Assembly (NCBI GenBank): GCA_006538405.1
Contig: BJKQ01000007.1
Location: forward strand, 2,604,001-2,668,000
Length of the DNA stretch: 64,000 nt
Source of the DNA: Hansfordia pulvinata
Lineage: Eukaryota; Ascomycota; Sordariomycetes; Xylariales
Reading direction: 5' to 3'
Below the pieces are notes generated by a model. The model was not told the DNA's origin. It made no database searches and was given only the letters and a program-made list of their open reading frames with translations. Of this stretch, positions 46,601 through 56,485 are shown in pieces (position 1 is the first letter of the stretch; each line of letters opens with the position of its first letter). The translations under genes and the position numbers were made by a program.

Positions 46601-47097
46601 ACAGTTTGGCCGGAGTGCCCATCCCATCGGATACACCTCTGAAGTTCCGCACGGAGGTTGTCAAGGCGAACGGATTCAACCCCAACTTCAGAAAGGGAGA
46701 CTTTGTCTTCAACATCACGACCAAATTTCCTGAGCTGGTCTTCATCAAGTGGAGCGTCAAGATTGCCAACGACGGAGAAACCCCGAGCGATCGCAGCGCG
46801 CCCATCGCGACATATACGGCCAAGCTGAGCTCTCTCAACCAAGGCTATCGTACACTACCACTGCTGGATTCGAATGGGGACCAATATCTGTTTTCTACCC
46901 TTTTCTGCCACATCAAACGCGGGCCCTCCACAATCACCTTCGTCCCCAACCCCGATGCCAACGCTGAGAGCGGGGGCAAATTCAAGAACCTTGGCCGCAA
47001 TGTCTTCGGCCGGTCATCCAACTCCCAAAAGGCCAGTTTCGATAAGGCTCATCCCGACCATGGCTTCCCCACAGTTCCTCGCCAATCGTCATTTTGA
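43603..47097 (+). CDS. plc1: phosphoinositide-specific phospholipase C (delta type)
   Basis: Hydrolyses PIP2 to diacylglycerol and IP3 in calcium signalling at the plasma membrane. It is a single exon of 1164 residues from 43603. The next Met at 43624 has a stronger start context (gccaccATG) and a TATA-like element lies at 43561-43567, so the true start may be 43624. Layout: a Ser/Pro-rich tail (1-270), a PH domain (about 277-400), an EF-hand-like region (about 430-560, with D-T-R-G-A-G-R-L-D-F), the X domain (573-718), a Ser/Lys-rich linker, the Y domain (820-940) and a C2 domain (955-1085). X-domain catalytic residues are seen: His-Asn in S-S-S-H-N-T-Y-L, Glu and Asp in V-E-I-D-C-W-D, His in V-K-H-G-Y and Glu in S-L-E-V-H-C. 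It is about 1.5 times the usual yeast length, mostly from the N-terminal tail and linker. Confidence 0.94.
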   Translation: MPAITATMSTTSDPSRYGSENHGSPSTPTMGPHAAFQRRMKPSQVIQAVTQSDAIPCPASARLTMPTSAPTSAFGVFGTSYSHPSYTQPSYAQQDSPLISPGNVMMSSAGSMHASPDPSRGRDVEQFPPPPFALGDPLLSRKTSTNSISPGITPNIGSMASAIGGESTGGMGLMRRLSNKATKFARTRRQSSAAPKSRDGSVGPGVIRRRSDSTNTAPPAPAEAAILTESDDDIPEDGSFMLNTHSTESVARDYPSTTTASINGSFMTDHSTGPLIPMALIKGTYLSKVSKTRHKRLFFILESDSGKITWDKTRPSKSLSIDNIKDIRIGSDARQYRLDYGIPETDEGRFFSIFYAVPDKSKSKVMHLIADDEETFTHWVTALDSISKHREVHMASLMSFDDTAVRSYWRSEMAKQSEKRLHSPGHEEMDLPGVERVCRNLHIHMSKQDLLDNFKSADTRGAGRLDFDQFQVFVHKIKRREDIHALFISLTAHPDQGMTWAEFRKFLIVDQSESDSPAHQATFIRWARQDKPTATETNGHDGGRSHISEQSFANYLISRDNSALATAPSTLSFDRPMNEYFISSSHNTYLIGRQIADVSSIEGYISTLVRGCRSVEIDCWDGSDGQPIVKHGYAMTNGILFREVITTINKYAFAASRFPLWISLEVHCNGEQQEVMAKTMRDVFGSKLVTAPLDPSSDKLPSPSQLMGRILVKVKRTHEKTEPRNGGEASGRRRGNSLTSPFSKPVALDNSPIPPQYLASSPLLGPNGNSRRVLSKRVDTITEGEVHELGSSSTSDGDEDEETPKGKQKTSKIVKALGELGVYCMGIKFDGFDTPDCKTSNHILSFMEGTFRKHSKAADSKTQLVRHNMRYMMRVYPQYTRVQSNNFNPLMYWRKGVQMAALNWQTFDLGMQLNQAMFDGGSDQSGYVLKPESMREFRMIPKLLPENLAGKLERKNMTFTIKVISAQQLMRPASLAANRSFDPYVEVEAFHTNDKRDKHDSLAGVPIPSDTPLKFRTEVVKANGFNPNFRKGDFVFNITTKFPELVFIKWSVKIANDGETPSDRSAPIATYTAKLSSLNQGYRTLPLLDSNGDQYLFSTLFCHIKRGPSTITFVPNPDANAESGGKFKNLGRNVFGRSSNSQKASFDKAHPDHGFPTVPRQSSF

Positions 47098-48604
47098 TCT
47101 GGGGTCTGGGCGTCTTCCTGGTTTTTCCAATTGTCTCAAAATGGCTGGCTTTTATACACAGCGTATACCCCCTTTTCCCATTATCATCACATCATCATAC
47201 TTATGGCGCTTTGCGGACTTTAGCGATCATTTTGTCTGTTTGCTTTATGAGCCTCATGCCCACCTTCTCTTCTCAGAACCACCCGCGGCTCGCCCCTGCC
47301 CCCCGCAGCGCAGCTCGCGGGCCAAGTCTTCTTTTCCTGTTTCTTTATCCCCTATGTCGCTGGGCTTAGATTTCACAAAATGACTCAAAAGTTCATTCGT
47401 TAAGCTGGCTTGATATCGGACGGGTTTTTGGATTACCAGCCTTGCGGGCTCACTTGTTGGTTGATCGACCTTCCAGGCGATCTTTTTACGAATTTCCTTG
47501 ACACGAATGCATTTTCTACCCCGGATCATGAGCGGCGTCCAAACGGTATCGATGTTGACGAGGCAAGCCAGAGTGCAGCGTACCTTGTTAGTTAGCTTGT
47601 TAGTCAGTTTGTTGGTTTTGAGGTGGGCGCCGGAACGCTTAGCTCAGCACCAGATTCGAATGACAGACCTTGTTGGAGAACCGTGTTCTTCACCCCAACA
47701 GAAACCCATCTTTCTTGCTCGTGACTCTTTACTTTACATCAGCAACCTTACCAGCCTTGACTGGGCCAGATATCGAGCACGTGCCTTTTGAGGCGAGAGA
47801 CGAGGCGAAAGAGGTCTATTCCCGCGCCGGGCACAGAGACGGCGGAGCCTCGAAATAGCCACGGTTCTGGGCCAGCTCATGGCCATAGCCGAGAGTCAAG
47901 CCGCCAGAAGACAGGGGGCGGGCCGCGGGCTCGGTTTGCCCTCTCTCTCTCTCTCTTTCTCTCTCTCTCTGTGTGTGTGCCCGCCCTCGCCATGATTTCA
48001 GCACGATCCCCGCGGCAGGTATCATGAGTACGCTTCTATTTTCGTCTCGGGATATTTCCTGACGACGGAGCATTGACGCGAGCAAACGGCTCAAAAGCAA
48101 AGGTGCTACCGAGAAACACCTCCGCCGAAGGTTTTGAAAACGAAAAGAAAGAAAACGAGGACAAAGCCTTGGGGTATGTATTGTAGCATCGCGGTGCTCT
48201 CTAGGTACCATCTATCTAGACCACGGGCTCGCGGTCCCCGCGAGACATCGGCCTTGTCGCGACGTGGCCGAGCCCAAGACGCGTTCTCATGCTTATCGTG
48301 TCTCTGGCCTCGGGCATCTTCTTGTGCCCAGCCGAGGCCAAACGAAGTCGCTTGCAGACGCGTTCCCGGCACAGCAAAAAGCAGAAGAAGGATGGAATGG
48401 GATCAACAAAACAGATGAGCCAACTAGTAACGCCAGAGCCATGCCCGAGTAAAGGGGAGAAAAAAAAAAAAAAGACCCCACGCTAACTCCCCGCCGTAGA
48501 CGCGCGCCGATGGATCGCAAAATGAACAATTGAGATCTGACGATTCGGCGCGGGAAAGCCATTCCTGTGATACACACCCGACCCGGAAGCAGCGGGCCGC
48601 TTAC
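47098..48604. other. convergent intergenic region
   Basis: This lies between the PLC1 and PFA3 3' ends. No gene is supported. It contains a CT/GT microsatellite at about 47940-47979 and an A-rich run near 48461-48474. The 3' untranslated regions and terminators of both genes should lie here. Confidence 0.5.
47940..47979 (+). repeat. CT then GT microsatellite
   Basis: A CT run with one TTT interruption that passes directly into a short GT run. Confidence 0.7.
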
Positions 48605-50410
48605 TCAGTCCACCCCGTCGTCGTTCTCCTCGTCTCTTGAGGCGGGGCTCCTCACGTTGGTCGGAGTGTGCGTCCGCGACGACGAATTATTCCGGAGCAG
48701 CCCGCTGGCGCCCGTGCGCGCCCAGCTTCCGTTGGTCACTACGTTCATGGCCTGCCGCTCCGCCGTCGCGGCGGCACTGCTGGCCGTGTCCTCCTCTTCC
48801 TCGTCGCTGCTGAGCAGATTGCCGTCCTCGATATCGCGACCTCGCGAGTCGAGGGTCCGCATGGAGACAGACGCCGGCGGCTCGTCTTCGTAGAGGTTCG
48901 GGTCTCGGCCCAGGACCCGGTCGGCCTTGGAGGGGGTGCGCCGGCCGCCGCTGCCGGGGGGCGGGGCGGGAGAGGACAAATAGTGCCGCCCTGCGCCTTC
49001 GGGTCGCTTCGGAGGCACAAAGGGCGGCGGAGCATCGTGGTCCGGCTCGCCCCAGCCAGCGGCGCGCTCCCTCTCCCGCTGTGCCTCGCGCTCGCGGGCC
49101 ACCCGGTCCCGGGCGGCAATCCACTTGGGACTCGGGTCCCAGCTCCAGCCGTCGCCCGTGGTACTCTTGAGGGGGATGAACCAGAGCAGAGGGGAGGGGC
49201 CAAAGAGGTGGAGCAGATTACGCTTGGGGCCGAGGTCAAAGGCGTTGGGCAGCTTCTCCGAGTCCTGCTCGTCGAGGTACTCCTCGTAGCGCCTGCGGGC
49301 GTTGTCGCGCTCCCGTTCGTCGTACGACATGTGATGCGGCGCCGCGTCCTGGTGGTTGTGGAGCAAGATCTCGCCCTCTTCAGGCCGCGTGACGCCGGGG
49401 AGAGCGTTGGCGTGGATGTCGAGGAGCTGCTGGCCGTAGCGGGGAAGGGCGACCCCTTCGCCGTTGTGCTGAGCGTTGTACTGGTGGCGCAGAGTCTTGC
49501 GCAGGGGGCTGAGGTAGCGAGTCTTCTCCAGGCACTCGAGAGTGGTCTGCCCCTTGGTCGCGAGCATGATGTGCCAGCCGGTAAAGGCGCCAATGACGAG
49601 AGCGATGATGCCGGACAGCACGGCCAGCAGGACGAAGTTGATGGGCAGCAGGGAGGGGCCAAACTGGGACTGCTCAAACATCTCGGTGTAGACCCAGGAG
49701 CCGGCGACGACGAAGCAGTAGAGACAGAACAAGGTCGTGTATATGAGGAAGAGCAGGAAGGCCTTGTGGTTGCGCAGGCCGATGCAGGTGGCCAGCCAGG
49801 GGCAGTGGTGGTCCATCTTGAGGACACAGCGTTGGCAGGTCGAGCAGTGGTGGGCGCGGTCGGGCTTGTGGGTTTGGCAGGTCTTGCAGAAGCGCTGGTC
49901 GCCATTGGCCTTGACGGTCACGTAGGTGGCGATGGGGGCAGCGTGGGTGGGGAGGGTCGAGTAGCCCATGCTGTTGGTGGTGCTGCCGGGGTGGGTGAAG
50001 ACGGCGGTGGTGTAGCACCAGTTGAGCAGGGCGTAGAGGATGAGAACGCCGGCCGAGGTGGCGCTGCCGACCCAGGTCAGCTTGGAAGGGCGGGAGCCCA
50101 TGGTGACGACGACCCAGGTGCCCCAAGTGGTCATGCCGTAGACAAAGGCGAGGGGGGTGTAGGTGGCGCAAAGGCAGCAGTAGCGCTCCACCTTGCGAGC
50201 CCATCGCCGGGACATGGCGGGCGGCAGGTCGGCGTCGAGGTCGGCGTCGAGGTCGGCGTCGGAGCCGGAGCGGACGGCGCGACGGCGGGGATGGATCGGA
50301 GGAGAGGCGGCGGGGCCGGGCGAGGCCGTCGGCGACGGCGACGGCGAGGCGGAGGGCGAGGGTGAGGATGGGAGCGGCGGGTGGGAGGTGCGCAGGTTGT
50401 GATGATCCAT
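48605..50410 (-). CDS. pfa3: DHHC palmitoyltransferase, Pfa3-like
   Basis: Protein S-acyltransferase; yeast Pfa3 palmitoylates Vac8 at the vacuole. It is a single exon of 601 residues from the ATG at 50410 (M-D-H-H-N-L-R). An alternative start at 50215 (M-S-R-R-W-A-R-K) would remove 65 low-complexity residues. Four membrane segments are visible: about 86-106, then S-A-G-V-L-I-L-Y, F-L-L-F-L-I-Y-T-T-L-F and I-N-F-V-L-L-A-V-L-S-G. The cysteine-rich domain lies between segments 2 and 3, with F-C-K-T-C-Q-T-H-K-P-D-R-A-H-H-C and the catalytic D-H-H-C at 200-203. The W-H-I-M-L-A-T-K-G-Q-T-T-L-E region carries the TTxE motif. The long C-terminal tail is charged and probably disordered. Near residue 55 the codons for D-A-D-L repeat three times. 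Confidence 0.9.
   Translation of the reverse strand: MDHHNLRTSHPPLPSSPSPSASPSPSPTASPGPAASPPIHPRRRAVRSGSDADLDADLDADLPPAMSRRWARKVERYCCLCATYTPLAFVYGMTTWGTWVVVTMGSRPSKLTWVGSATSAGVLILYALLNWCYTTAVFTHPGSTTNSMGYSTLPTHAAPIATYVTVKANGDQRFCKTCQTHKPDRAHHCSTCQRCVLKMDHHCPWLATCIGLRNHKAFLLFLIYTTLFCLYCFVVAGSWVYTEMFEQSQFGPSLLPINFVLLAVLSGIIALVIGAFTGWHIMLATKGQTTLECLEKTRYLSPLRKTLRHQYNAQHNGEGVALPRYGQQLLDIHANALPGVTRPEEGEILLHNHQDAAPHHMSYDERERDNARRRYEEYLDEQDSEKLPNAFDLGPKRNLLHLFGPSPLLWFIPLKSTTGDGWSWDPSPKWIAARDRVAREREAQRERERAAGWGEPDHDAPPPFVPPKRPEGAGRHYLSSPAPPPGSGGRRTPSKADRVLGRDPNLYEDEPPASVSMRTLDSRGRDIEDGNLLSSDEEEEDTASSAAATAERQAMNVVTNGSWARTGASGLLRNNSSSRTHTPTNVRSPASRDEENDDGVD
50222..50262 (-). repeat. 12-bp coding tandem repeat (D-A-D-L) in PFA3
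   Basis: About three copies of a 12-bp unit reading GTCGAGGTCGGC on plus encode repeated Asp-Ala-Asp-Leu just before the alternative start of PFA3. Confidence 0.7.
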
Positions 50411-50586
50411 AGAGACGGCGGCAGGCGGCGGGGGATGGAAAGAGGGCGAAGCGGACGCGTGGCCGTGGCAGGCCTTGGTCCGTCCACGTAGCCGCACTCG
50501 TATCCGCCGGAACGGGTGGGGAGTACTGGTAGATGGAGGTGAGGGCGCGTTGAGTGGCGAGCGGCCCCTATACGGGTGCTTGCACG

Positions 50587-50594
50587 TACGAGTA
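50587..50594 (+). repeat. TACGAGTA octamer in the PFA3 promoter
   Basis: Exact copy in the context gcacgTACGAGTAtgctg, 177 bp upstream of the PFA3 start. Confidence 0.7.
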
Positions 50595-51034
50595 TGCTGC
50601 TCCTCGGGAGACAAGGCCGGGACCCTTGGCCTTGACGGGGTGAGGGTTCGTGGATACGACAGGCAAGAGGCGGGCGGGCGTCGACAAAGATGGACAGGAG
50701 AGGAGGGAGAGCAGCGCCGGGCGGAGCGGAGCGGCGGCGGCCAATCGGAGGCGGGTGGATGGCAGGGACCAGGAGCGAGCGATGGGCCGGCAATGTCGTT
50801 ACGCCCCTGTCATCTCGTGGCGTGTGGGCGCGGCATGCGGCGTGTCCCCTGCGTCCGACGGGGCTGTGGTTCTGGAAGATGGGGGTTGTGGGCTTCTTGG
50901 ACAGGGGCTGTGTGATATGATATCAAGTTCGTTCGGGGGAGATGGGCCCAGAGGAGGGTTTCGGACGGAGATCCGGAGACGACTGTCCGTACCTACTTCT
51001 CGAAGGCACAAAGGATGTGATTGTGTGTGAGAGG

Positions 51035-51048
51035 TACGAGCACTCGTA
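51035..51048. repeat. TACGAG/CTCGTA inverted pair
   Basis: TACGAGCACTCGTA: two six-base half sites, exact reverse complements, separated by CA. It resembles the 39534 palindrome with a different spacer. Confidence 0.75.
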
Positions 51049-51600
51049 CGGAAATCTGCAAGGCAAAGTGCTCGCGCGGAGTGTCCGCATGCGAATGCAA
51101 CGCTCGGTAGATGCGGAAGAAGAGAAGCCCCAGTGCGACGGGTGGGAAAAAGCAAGCAAGGTGCAGCTTCCAGGCGGCAGTGTTGACCACGGTCATCAGG
51201 CCAGTCCTGAATCGGTACGAGTTCAGGTACCTGGACGCGTTACCTTCAGTCGACTTGGAAGTGGGCCACCCGATACGCGTGTCGACCACATGCATCCAAT
51301 GCCGTCCCCTTCAATTAGTGGACGCAGTGGGACGCATCAATCAATGCATCAAATTCATGTACATGTCAGGTGTTGTTTGAAGCCAATGTATGCAAGAACC
51401 GAGGAGCAGATATGCACATACACATACACATCATCACATCTGTCGTAAGGGGTCACGGCACTGAGATGGATGATCGTGTTTGGGTTGGCTGGAGCCTCCG
51501 GTCGATTTGCTTTATTACTTCAAATACTGATACATCCTTTGGTGTACTGCCGAGACTCTCTGCGCTCAATCAAATACAATCCGGGCAAGCGGATGCACAG

Positions 51601-53044
51601 TCATTCGGAAAGCTCTCCCACAAACAAGCAATAGTCACGCCACTGCAGCTGGTCTCTCAACGAATGCGCCACCACACCCGTTTCCATGGCCAGCATCTCA
51701 TCCAGATCACCAGTCTCCTTCCGCCTTCTCCCCGCGTCCTTGGCCTTTCTCGCCAACCAAGCCTTTGTAAGCATCCTTGTCGACAACAATCCGGTACAGG
51801 CCGAGCTCCGCAAAGGGGCGGTCCTCGCCGAGGTCTTCTATGTTCTCCGCCGTGGGTCGAACAACGTTGAGAATGTTGCCTGTCATTTGGCCCACTGCCC
51901 TGCCATAGGCTTCCTGATGACGAATATGGCACCTGTTGCTTGTTTCCATGTGTGCCAGTAGAGAGGACCTCAATGTGAAGTAAGCCCCACAGTGACTGCA
52001 GCATAGCCGCGCCCCCGCATTCTGGCCGGGTTTGTGCGCGCAACCTCGCAGGTGGTTAATGAAGGCTTTTTCCAATGTGATCTTGGTGTGCCTGGTCGAT
52101 GTCATGTCAGCGAGTCTCTCAACGACAGCCACTCGGACCCAGGAATGGGGGAGAGGCTCACTTGCACCCTGCGTGCGGGCATTTGTACTTGTCCGCGTAG
52201 CGGTTCCAGAATACGCCGACTCTGAACCCAGGGTCTTCAGGGTCAGTGATAGGCTCTCGTTCCTGGCTGCCCAGGCCATTCTTCAGGACCGAAGCCCAAG
52301 CCACCGGCGCAGCGGTGGGCACCGCGGCGGCTTCGTCTTGCTTGACCTCACTAGACTGTGTCAACAGGCCAGCAAGAGACGGGAAATTGGGAGAGGGCCG
52401 GTCGAAAGGCAAAGGTCTGCCACGGCTCCAGGCGCTGCTCGAGGCCGGGGCAGCATAGTCTGAAGTCAGTAGGTCGGGTACCTTGGAGTCACCGGCGCGC
52501 AGCTGCTGGCGAGGGAGACGGGGAAAGTCGCCCTGCTTGGTGTACTTCTGGTCGACCGTCAAGCCTTCGTGGGGCTCAAAGTTGTCAAAGTCTTCCCCCC
52601 CAAGAGCTAGCCATCTGCGCGGGAGAGGCATTCTCCCACCACTTGAGCGCGCTGTCTCGTTCATTGAGGCCCTGTTGGAAATTGGTAATTTTCTTCGTGG
52701 CCGGCTTGTTGGCGTCGGAGAGGACTGAAATGGTGATGGTGGTGCACTGGGCTTTCTCGATATGCTGCATCCACGCCGCGGCGCTGGGGAACTTGGCGTG
52801 GCACCCGGGACACGGCAAATGCTGGTCCGGACGATGCATCTGTGGGCGGGTCAGCTCCATCTACCCTCTTAATGGAGACCTTCTGTGGCGGTTTAGGGGC
52901 GAGTACGGACCAGCAGCATGTGTGCTTTAAGACTCCAGAGAGGGCCGAAATCGAGCTCCGGGCAGTGTGGGCACGTAGCCAAGGCGAGGGAAGTGCGAGG
53001 TTGAAGACAGCGCTTTGAATGGAGTAACGACGAGTAGTGGGCAT
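51601..53044 (-). CDS. C2H2 zinc-finger protein with apparent frameshifts
   Basis: Likely a nucleic-acid-binding protein; the exact family is not recognised. Pieces on minus: an exon ending at 52911 with finger C-P-H-C...H-x4-H; an exon from 52839 with C-P-G-C-H-A-K-F...H-I-E-K-A-Q-C running to 52162; and an exon from 52091 with C-P-H-A-G-C-K at its junction, then C-C-S-H-C-G-A-Y-F...H-M-E-T-S-N-R-C-H. Introns 52910-52840 and 52161-52092 are GT-AG with ctgac branch sites. Inside the second exon the frame changes at a G7 run (52595-52601): one G fewer restores W-G-E-D-F-D-N-F-E-P. Near 51746-51748 (AAA) another one-base change would replace an early stop by a natural-looking tail ending G-E-L-S-E at 51601. 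The start is unresolved: the ATG at 53044 would also need a frame change before the first finger. Confidence 0.6.
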
Positions 53045-54145
53045 GCCTGCACTGGTTCTTCTGGGCTGCTTGCGCTTTGTTGCTTCCCGGGGAACCGCAT
53101 GTGCGAAGGTAGGAAGCATAAGGGGGGAAACAGACAAACGAGAGGCAGGGTGAAAACGGCGCTTGCTGATCCCAGTTGATTCTTCTCGTACATGGCAGGA
53201 TACAAGCAGAAGCAGCAGGTGAGCTGAAGGTGAGCGGATGGAAGGTGTGTGAAGGTCGGGGAAGGACCTCGTTTGAAGGCCGCGCCTTCCTATGGCTATG
53301 AGTGCGCGGGTCAGGTTTGGATGCATCTGTGTGGGAAGGAAAGTGCTGCGTTTGGACGAGGGCTGCACCTTCTGTCAGGCTGTCACCACTGGCAACGCGT
53401 TTGTGAACGCTGTTTGTCGAGGCAACACTCCTCCGCCCACGGACCCGATGCCATCCATGTTTTAAATTCTGGGCTGCTCTCACGCCATGGTTTTTCTTGG
53501 TTTGAGCTCGTGTTCTGACGGCGAGCGCTTCTCCTATGGGCCGTGATGGGAATGAGAGCAAACTATGTTTTCTTGCGTGTCTTAGGCACGTCAGTTGCGG
53601 TCAACTTGACGACCTGGCTCTTTCGGGGGATCACACTTTGATCCCAGGTCCGAAGCGCTTTGAACCAACTTCGCCGGGCTTACTGCGGTGTTTGAGGCCA
53701 GTGTGACTTTGGTTCACTGGACCCCATTCGGTCACAGGACCGACCTTGGCCATTGCCCGCGGCGCGATCGATTGCGCTAGTCAACTTTGCCACCATTGAA
53801 TGCAACTTACGGCACTATGCACAACTCTCACATCTCCCGACTGATCTTTCCAATCTATACTTTCCAGGAACATGACTCTTCTTGGCTGTTTGGTCGAATC
53901 TCCCGGACTGGGTGGAGGCGAAGCTGCGGCGAGCCGGCTGTCTCTTGCAGAGGCCCGCAAGATTTGTTTTGGAGGCCGGGCCTGGTGCCGGCAGATATCC
54001 TTCACAGGCCACTTGCCTCGGGCATTTTGCCTCTGCTCCGTGGAAACTGTCATAGCTCGGATCCCGCCTTAGCTCGGCCACTGCGCGGATATGGAATCCA
54101 TTCGGTATCGTGAGCTTCTTTAGGGCAGCCCGGGCGGGTTGGTTC

Positions 54146-54182
54146 GCCGCCGCCGCCGCCGCCGCCCCCACCGCCGCCGAGG
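54146..54182 (+). repeat. GCC trinucleotide microsatellite
   Basis: A run of GCC units with one CCCACC interruption in non-coding DNA. Confidence 0.7.
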
Positions 54183-54583
54183 CGGCTGGTAGAAACGTGC
54201 CAAATGCTACGCACAGCGGGTGGTGGCCCCGATCGCGCGCTCCAATTTCGCAGGGAACCTTATGAGCCATTCTGCCCCATCTGGAAGTGTGCGCATAGGT
54301 CATAGGTAAGCGGGCGATTCCCCATCCGGCCATGACTCCCTCGCGACAACGCCGCAGTGGCGAAGCGCCCCGACCTGGCTGGTGCGCATTTGTCCTACTC
54401 ACAGGGAGGCAGACTTGCCCTATGGGGCCGGGGAGCATGGAAGGAGGCTGTCGCGCGCGCCACCAAGCCAATGGGCCCCGGTGGCTCCGAAACGACGATG
54501 ATGGTCGAGATGCTCTGAAAGTCTCGAGGCCGCCACAACAAAGCACCGGAGGTTGCCGTGGCGAGGGGCCAGGGACTTCTGCG

Positions 54584-54590
54584 TATATAT
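54584..54590 (+). promoter_or_regulatory. TATA-like box upstream of the 54808 gene
   Basis: TATATAT lies about 220 bp before the ATG at 54808 in otherwise GC-rich sequence, so it is a fair core promoter candidate. Confidence 0.4.
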
Positions 54591-54807
54591 CATCAGGTCC
54601 CATCATCCTTCGCGAGGTCCGCCCACTCCTCCCGAGATCTGCTGTCGACTTCTCCCCTGCCTCTCTTGGGTGATGACGGTGTTAGCGGCGCAAACTTGCA
54701 TCTGCCAAGCCTACCTACCTTACTTATCTGGAGAATCTCCTGCGTCTCGTGCCCTAGTTAGATCAAAGGGGAGAAAAGGGGGAACAAGAACGCGACGGCT
54801 CACAACC

Positions 54808-55671
54808 ATGCGCTGGCGAACCTACCTCGGCATCGGAGCGCTGCACGTCGCCGGGGCGGCCGCGGTGCTCGCCGCCCCGGACCGCCGCGCCGTGGACGCG
54901 GCCAAGAAAAAGGCCAAAAGCCTCCAGGAAGAACTCGACAGCTGGTGGGACGACCTGGAGCCGAGGCCCGAGGTCATCACGCCCATCCGGGTCCAGCCCG
55001 TCGACCCCGACGGGCCCGCCGTCGTCGACTCGGGCCCCCACGAGTGGCCCCTCGCGGCGGCCCTGGCCCCGGGGGCCATGGTGATCGGGCTCGTGGAGGG
55101 GCACGGGCAGCAGGACGGGCAGCGCGCCATGTGGTCATGGGCGGCGGACCCCCGGCGGCGGGAGGGGTCGGGCCCTTCCTCCACGAGCCTCCCGCTGTCG
55201 GAGACCGGGAAGCGCGGCCTGGACGACATGACGAGGTGGATCGGGGCAGCCGGGAAGCGCCGCCGCGCAGGGGAGAAGAAGCTCACCGTCTTCGCGTGGG
55301 TGGTGGCGCCGGAGCCGCTCGAGGGCACGCGCAAGCACGCCGCGTGGGTCGCGCGGGCCCAGCGCGAGGTGTTTGGGCGGATCGCGGAGGCGCTGGAGGC
55401 GCAGCAGCGCGAGGGCAAGCTTGTCTTTTGCAAGGTCGTGGGCGTCGGGCGCCGCCGGCGCCGCGAGGACGACGAGGAGGCGCTGAGGGTCATCCTGGCC
55501 GGGCCGCGGGCGACGCAGCTCGATGGGCAGGACCTCATGGACAAGGTGGCGCGGTTCCGCACGGTCAAGGAGGCGGGCGAGCTGTTCGACCGCTACGTGG
55601 CCAACTGGGAGGCCGGCAAGATCGAGAACGTGAAGGACATGGGGCTCGATGGTTGGGAGGACGGGGTCTGA
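54808..55671 (+). CDS. hypothetical secreted protein, 287 residues
   Basis: Not recognised. It is a single exon with a good start context (acaaccATGcgc). A signal peptide covers roughly residues 1-23 (hydrophobic G-I-G-A-L-H-V-A-G-A-A-A-V-L-A-A). The mature part starts with a Lys/Glu-rich helix and W-W-D-D-L-E-P-R-P-E. Alternating alpha and beta text follows (A-M-V-I-G-L-V-E-G-H-G; L-T-V-F-A-W-V-V-A-P-E-P), then an Arg-rich loop (G-R-R-R-R-R-E-D-D-E-E-A) and an acidic C-terminus. No Cys pairs typical of small effectors and no catalytic motif are seen. Strong G/C third-position bias supports real coding. Confidence 0.65.
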   Translation: MRWRTYLGIGALHVAGAAAVLAAPDRRAVDAAKKKAKSLQEELDSWWDDLEPRPEVITPIRVQPVDPDGPAVVDSGPHEWPLAAALAPGAMVIGLVEGHGQQDGQRAMWSWAADPRRREGSGPSSTSLPLSETGKRGLDDMTRWIGAAGKRRRAGEKKLTVFAWVVAPEPLEGTRKHAAWVARAQREVFGRIAEALEAQQREGKLVFCKVVGVGRRRRREDDEEALRVILAGPRATQLDGQDLMDKVARFRTVKEAGELFDRYVANWEAGKIENVKDMGLDGWEDGV

Positions 55672-56304
55672 GGAAATGAATGGAAAGGAAAGGAAAGGCG
55701 ACAGCTTCTTCGTCATCAGCAGCAGAGGGTTTGGCCGTGGCGGGCGCGGGATCCCTCCTTTTCATGGGACCTGTCCATCAGGGTCCCGTTTTGCACCATC
55801 ATGGGCTCTTTGGCGGGCGGCGGGCGAGGTGTATATAGCACAGTACGCCTTTTTTTCTCGTCTCCTGAAATATCATGTCGTGCAGCAAACTCTCCTTCAT
55901 AACCTACACACTCCCTCCCCTATGACCTCTTGCAGCCGCAACCGCGTCGCTGTCTTGAGCAGCGGCGACTGATCCCGGGCACCTTATATCTGATCACAGT
56001 CCGCTCATTTGCTTTCGCCTTATTCAGGGAGATAGGAACTCAATGGATTGGTGATTGGCAAAAGCCAAAGAAAAATTGAGAACAGCGGCCAAGGGAGGAT
56101 AATGCCATGCAGCACTCGATCGCCAACGGCACGATGCAAGACACGAGAGAACGCAACATCGAACAAGGAAGGGGACCGATGCGAGACAAGCACCCAACAC
56201 GGCAATCGACGATGGACACTGCGGGAAGAGAGCAGCTAGCCAGCCAGCCCAGCCGCGATCCAGGAACAGCCGGCCGAGCGTCAGTGGCCGGCGTCGGTTG
56301 GTGG

Positions 56305-56337
56305 GCATCATCATCATCATCATCATCACCATCACCA
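56305..56337 (+). repeat. ATC trinucleotide microsatellite
   Basis: About ten ATC/ACC units in non-coding DNA. Confidence 0.8.
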
Positions 56338-56485
56338 CTATTGCTCTGCTGAGCTATGCCGGACGTCATCGACATGACACTACCCGCACTACACTGCCGC
56401 GCCGGCGTCCGACCAACGTGGAAGGGGCGTCGGAAAAAAAGAAAAGGTGGAGCCGGGGATCGCTCGCCACGCTGAGGGGGGACCA

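Larger units (their letters stand above)
50411..51600. other. PFA3 promoter region / 3' flank of the zinc-finger gene
   Basis: Both neighbours are on minus. It contains a TACGAGTA octamer at 50587-50594 and an inverted pair TACGAG-CA-CTCGTA at 51035-51048. No gene is supported. Confidence 0.5.
53045..54807. other. divergent promoter region
   Basis: This lies between the zinc-finger gene (minus) and the secreted orphan (plus). Part of 53045-53270 may be 5' exon or leader of the zinc-finger gene. No other gene is supported. A GCC microsatellite lies at about 54146-54170. Confidence 0.45.

Noticed and set aside
48668..50365. Plus-strand open frame of 565 codons opposite PFA3
   Set aside because: It is the antisense shadow of a strongly biased coding sequence; its content is Gly/Ala/Val repeats without motifs, while the minus frame has a complete DHHC protein.
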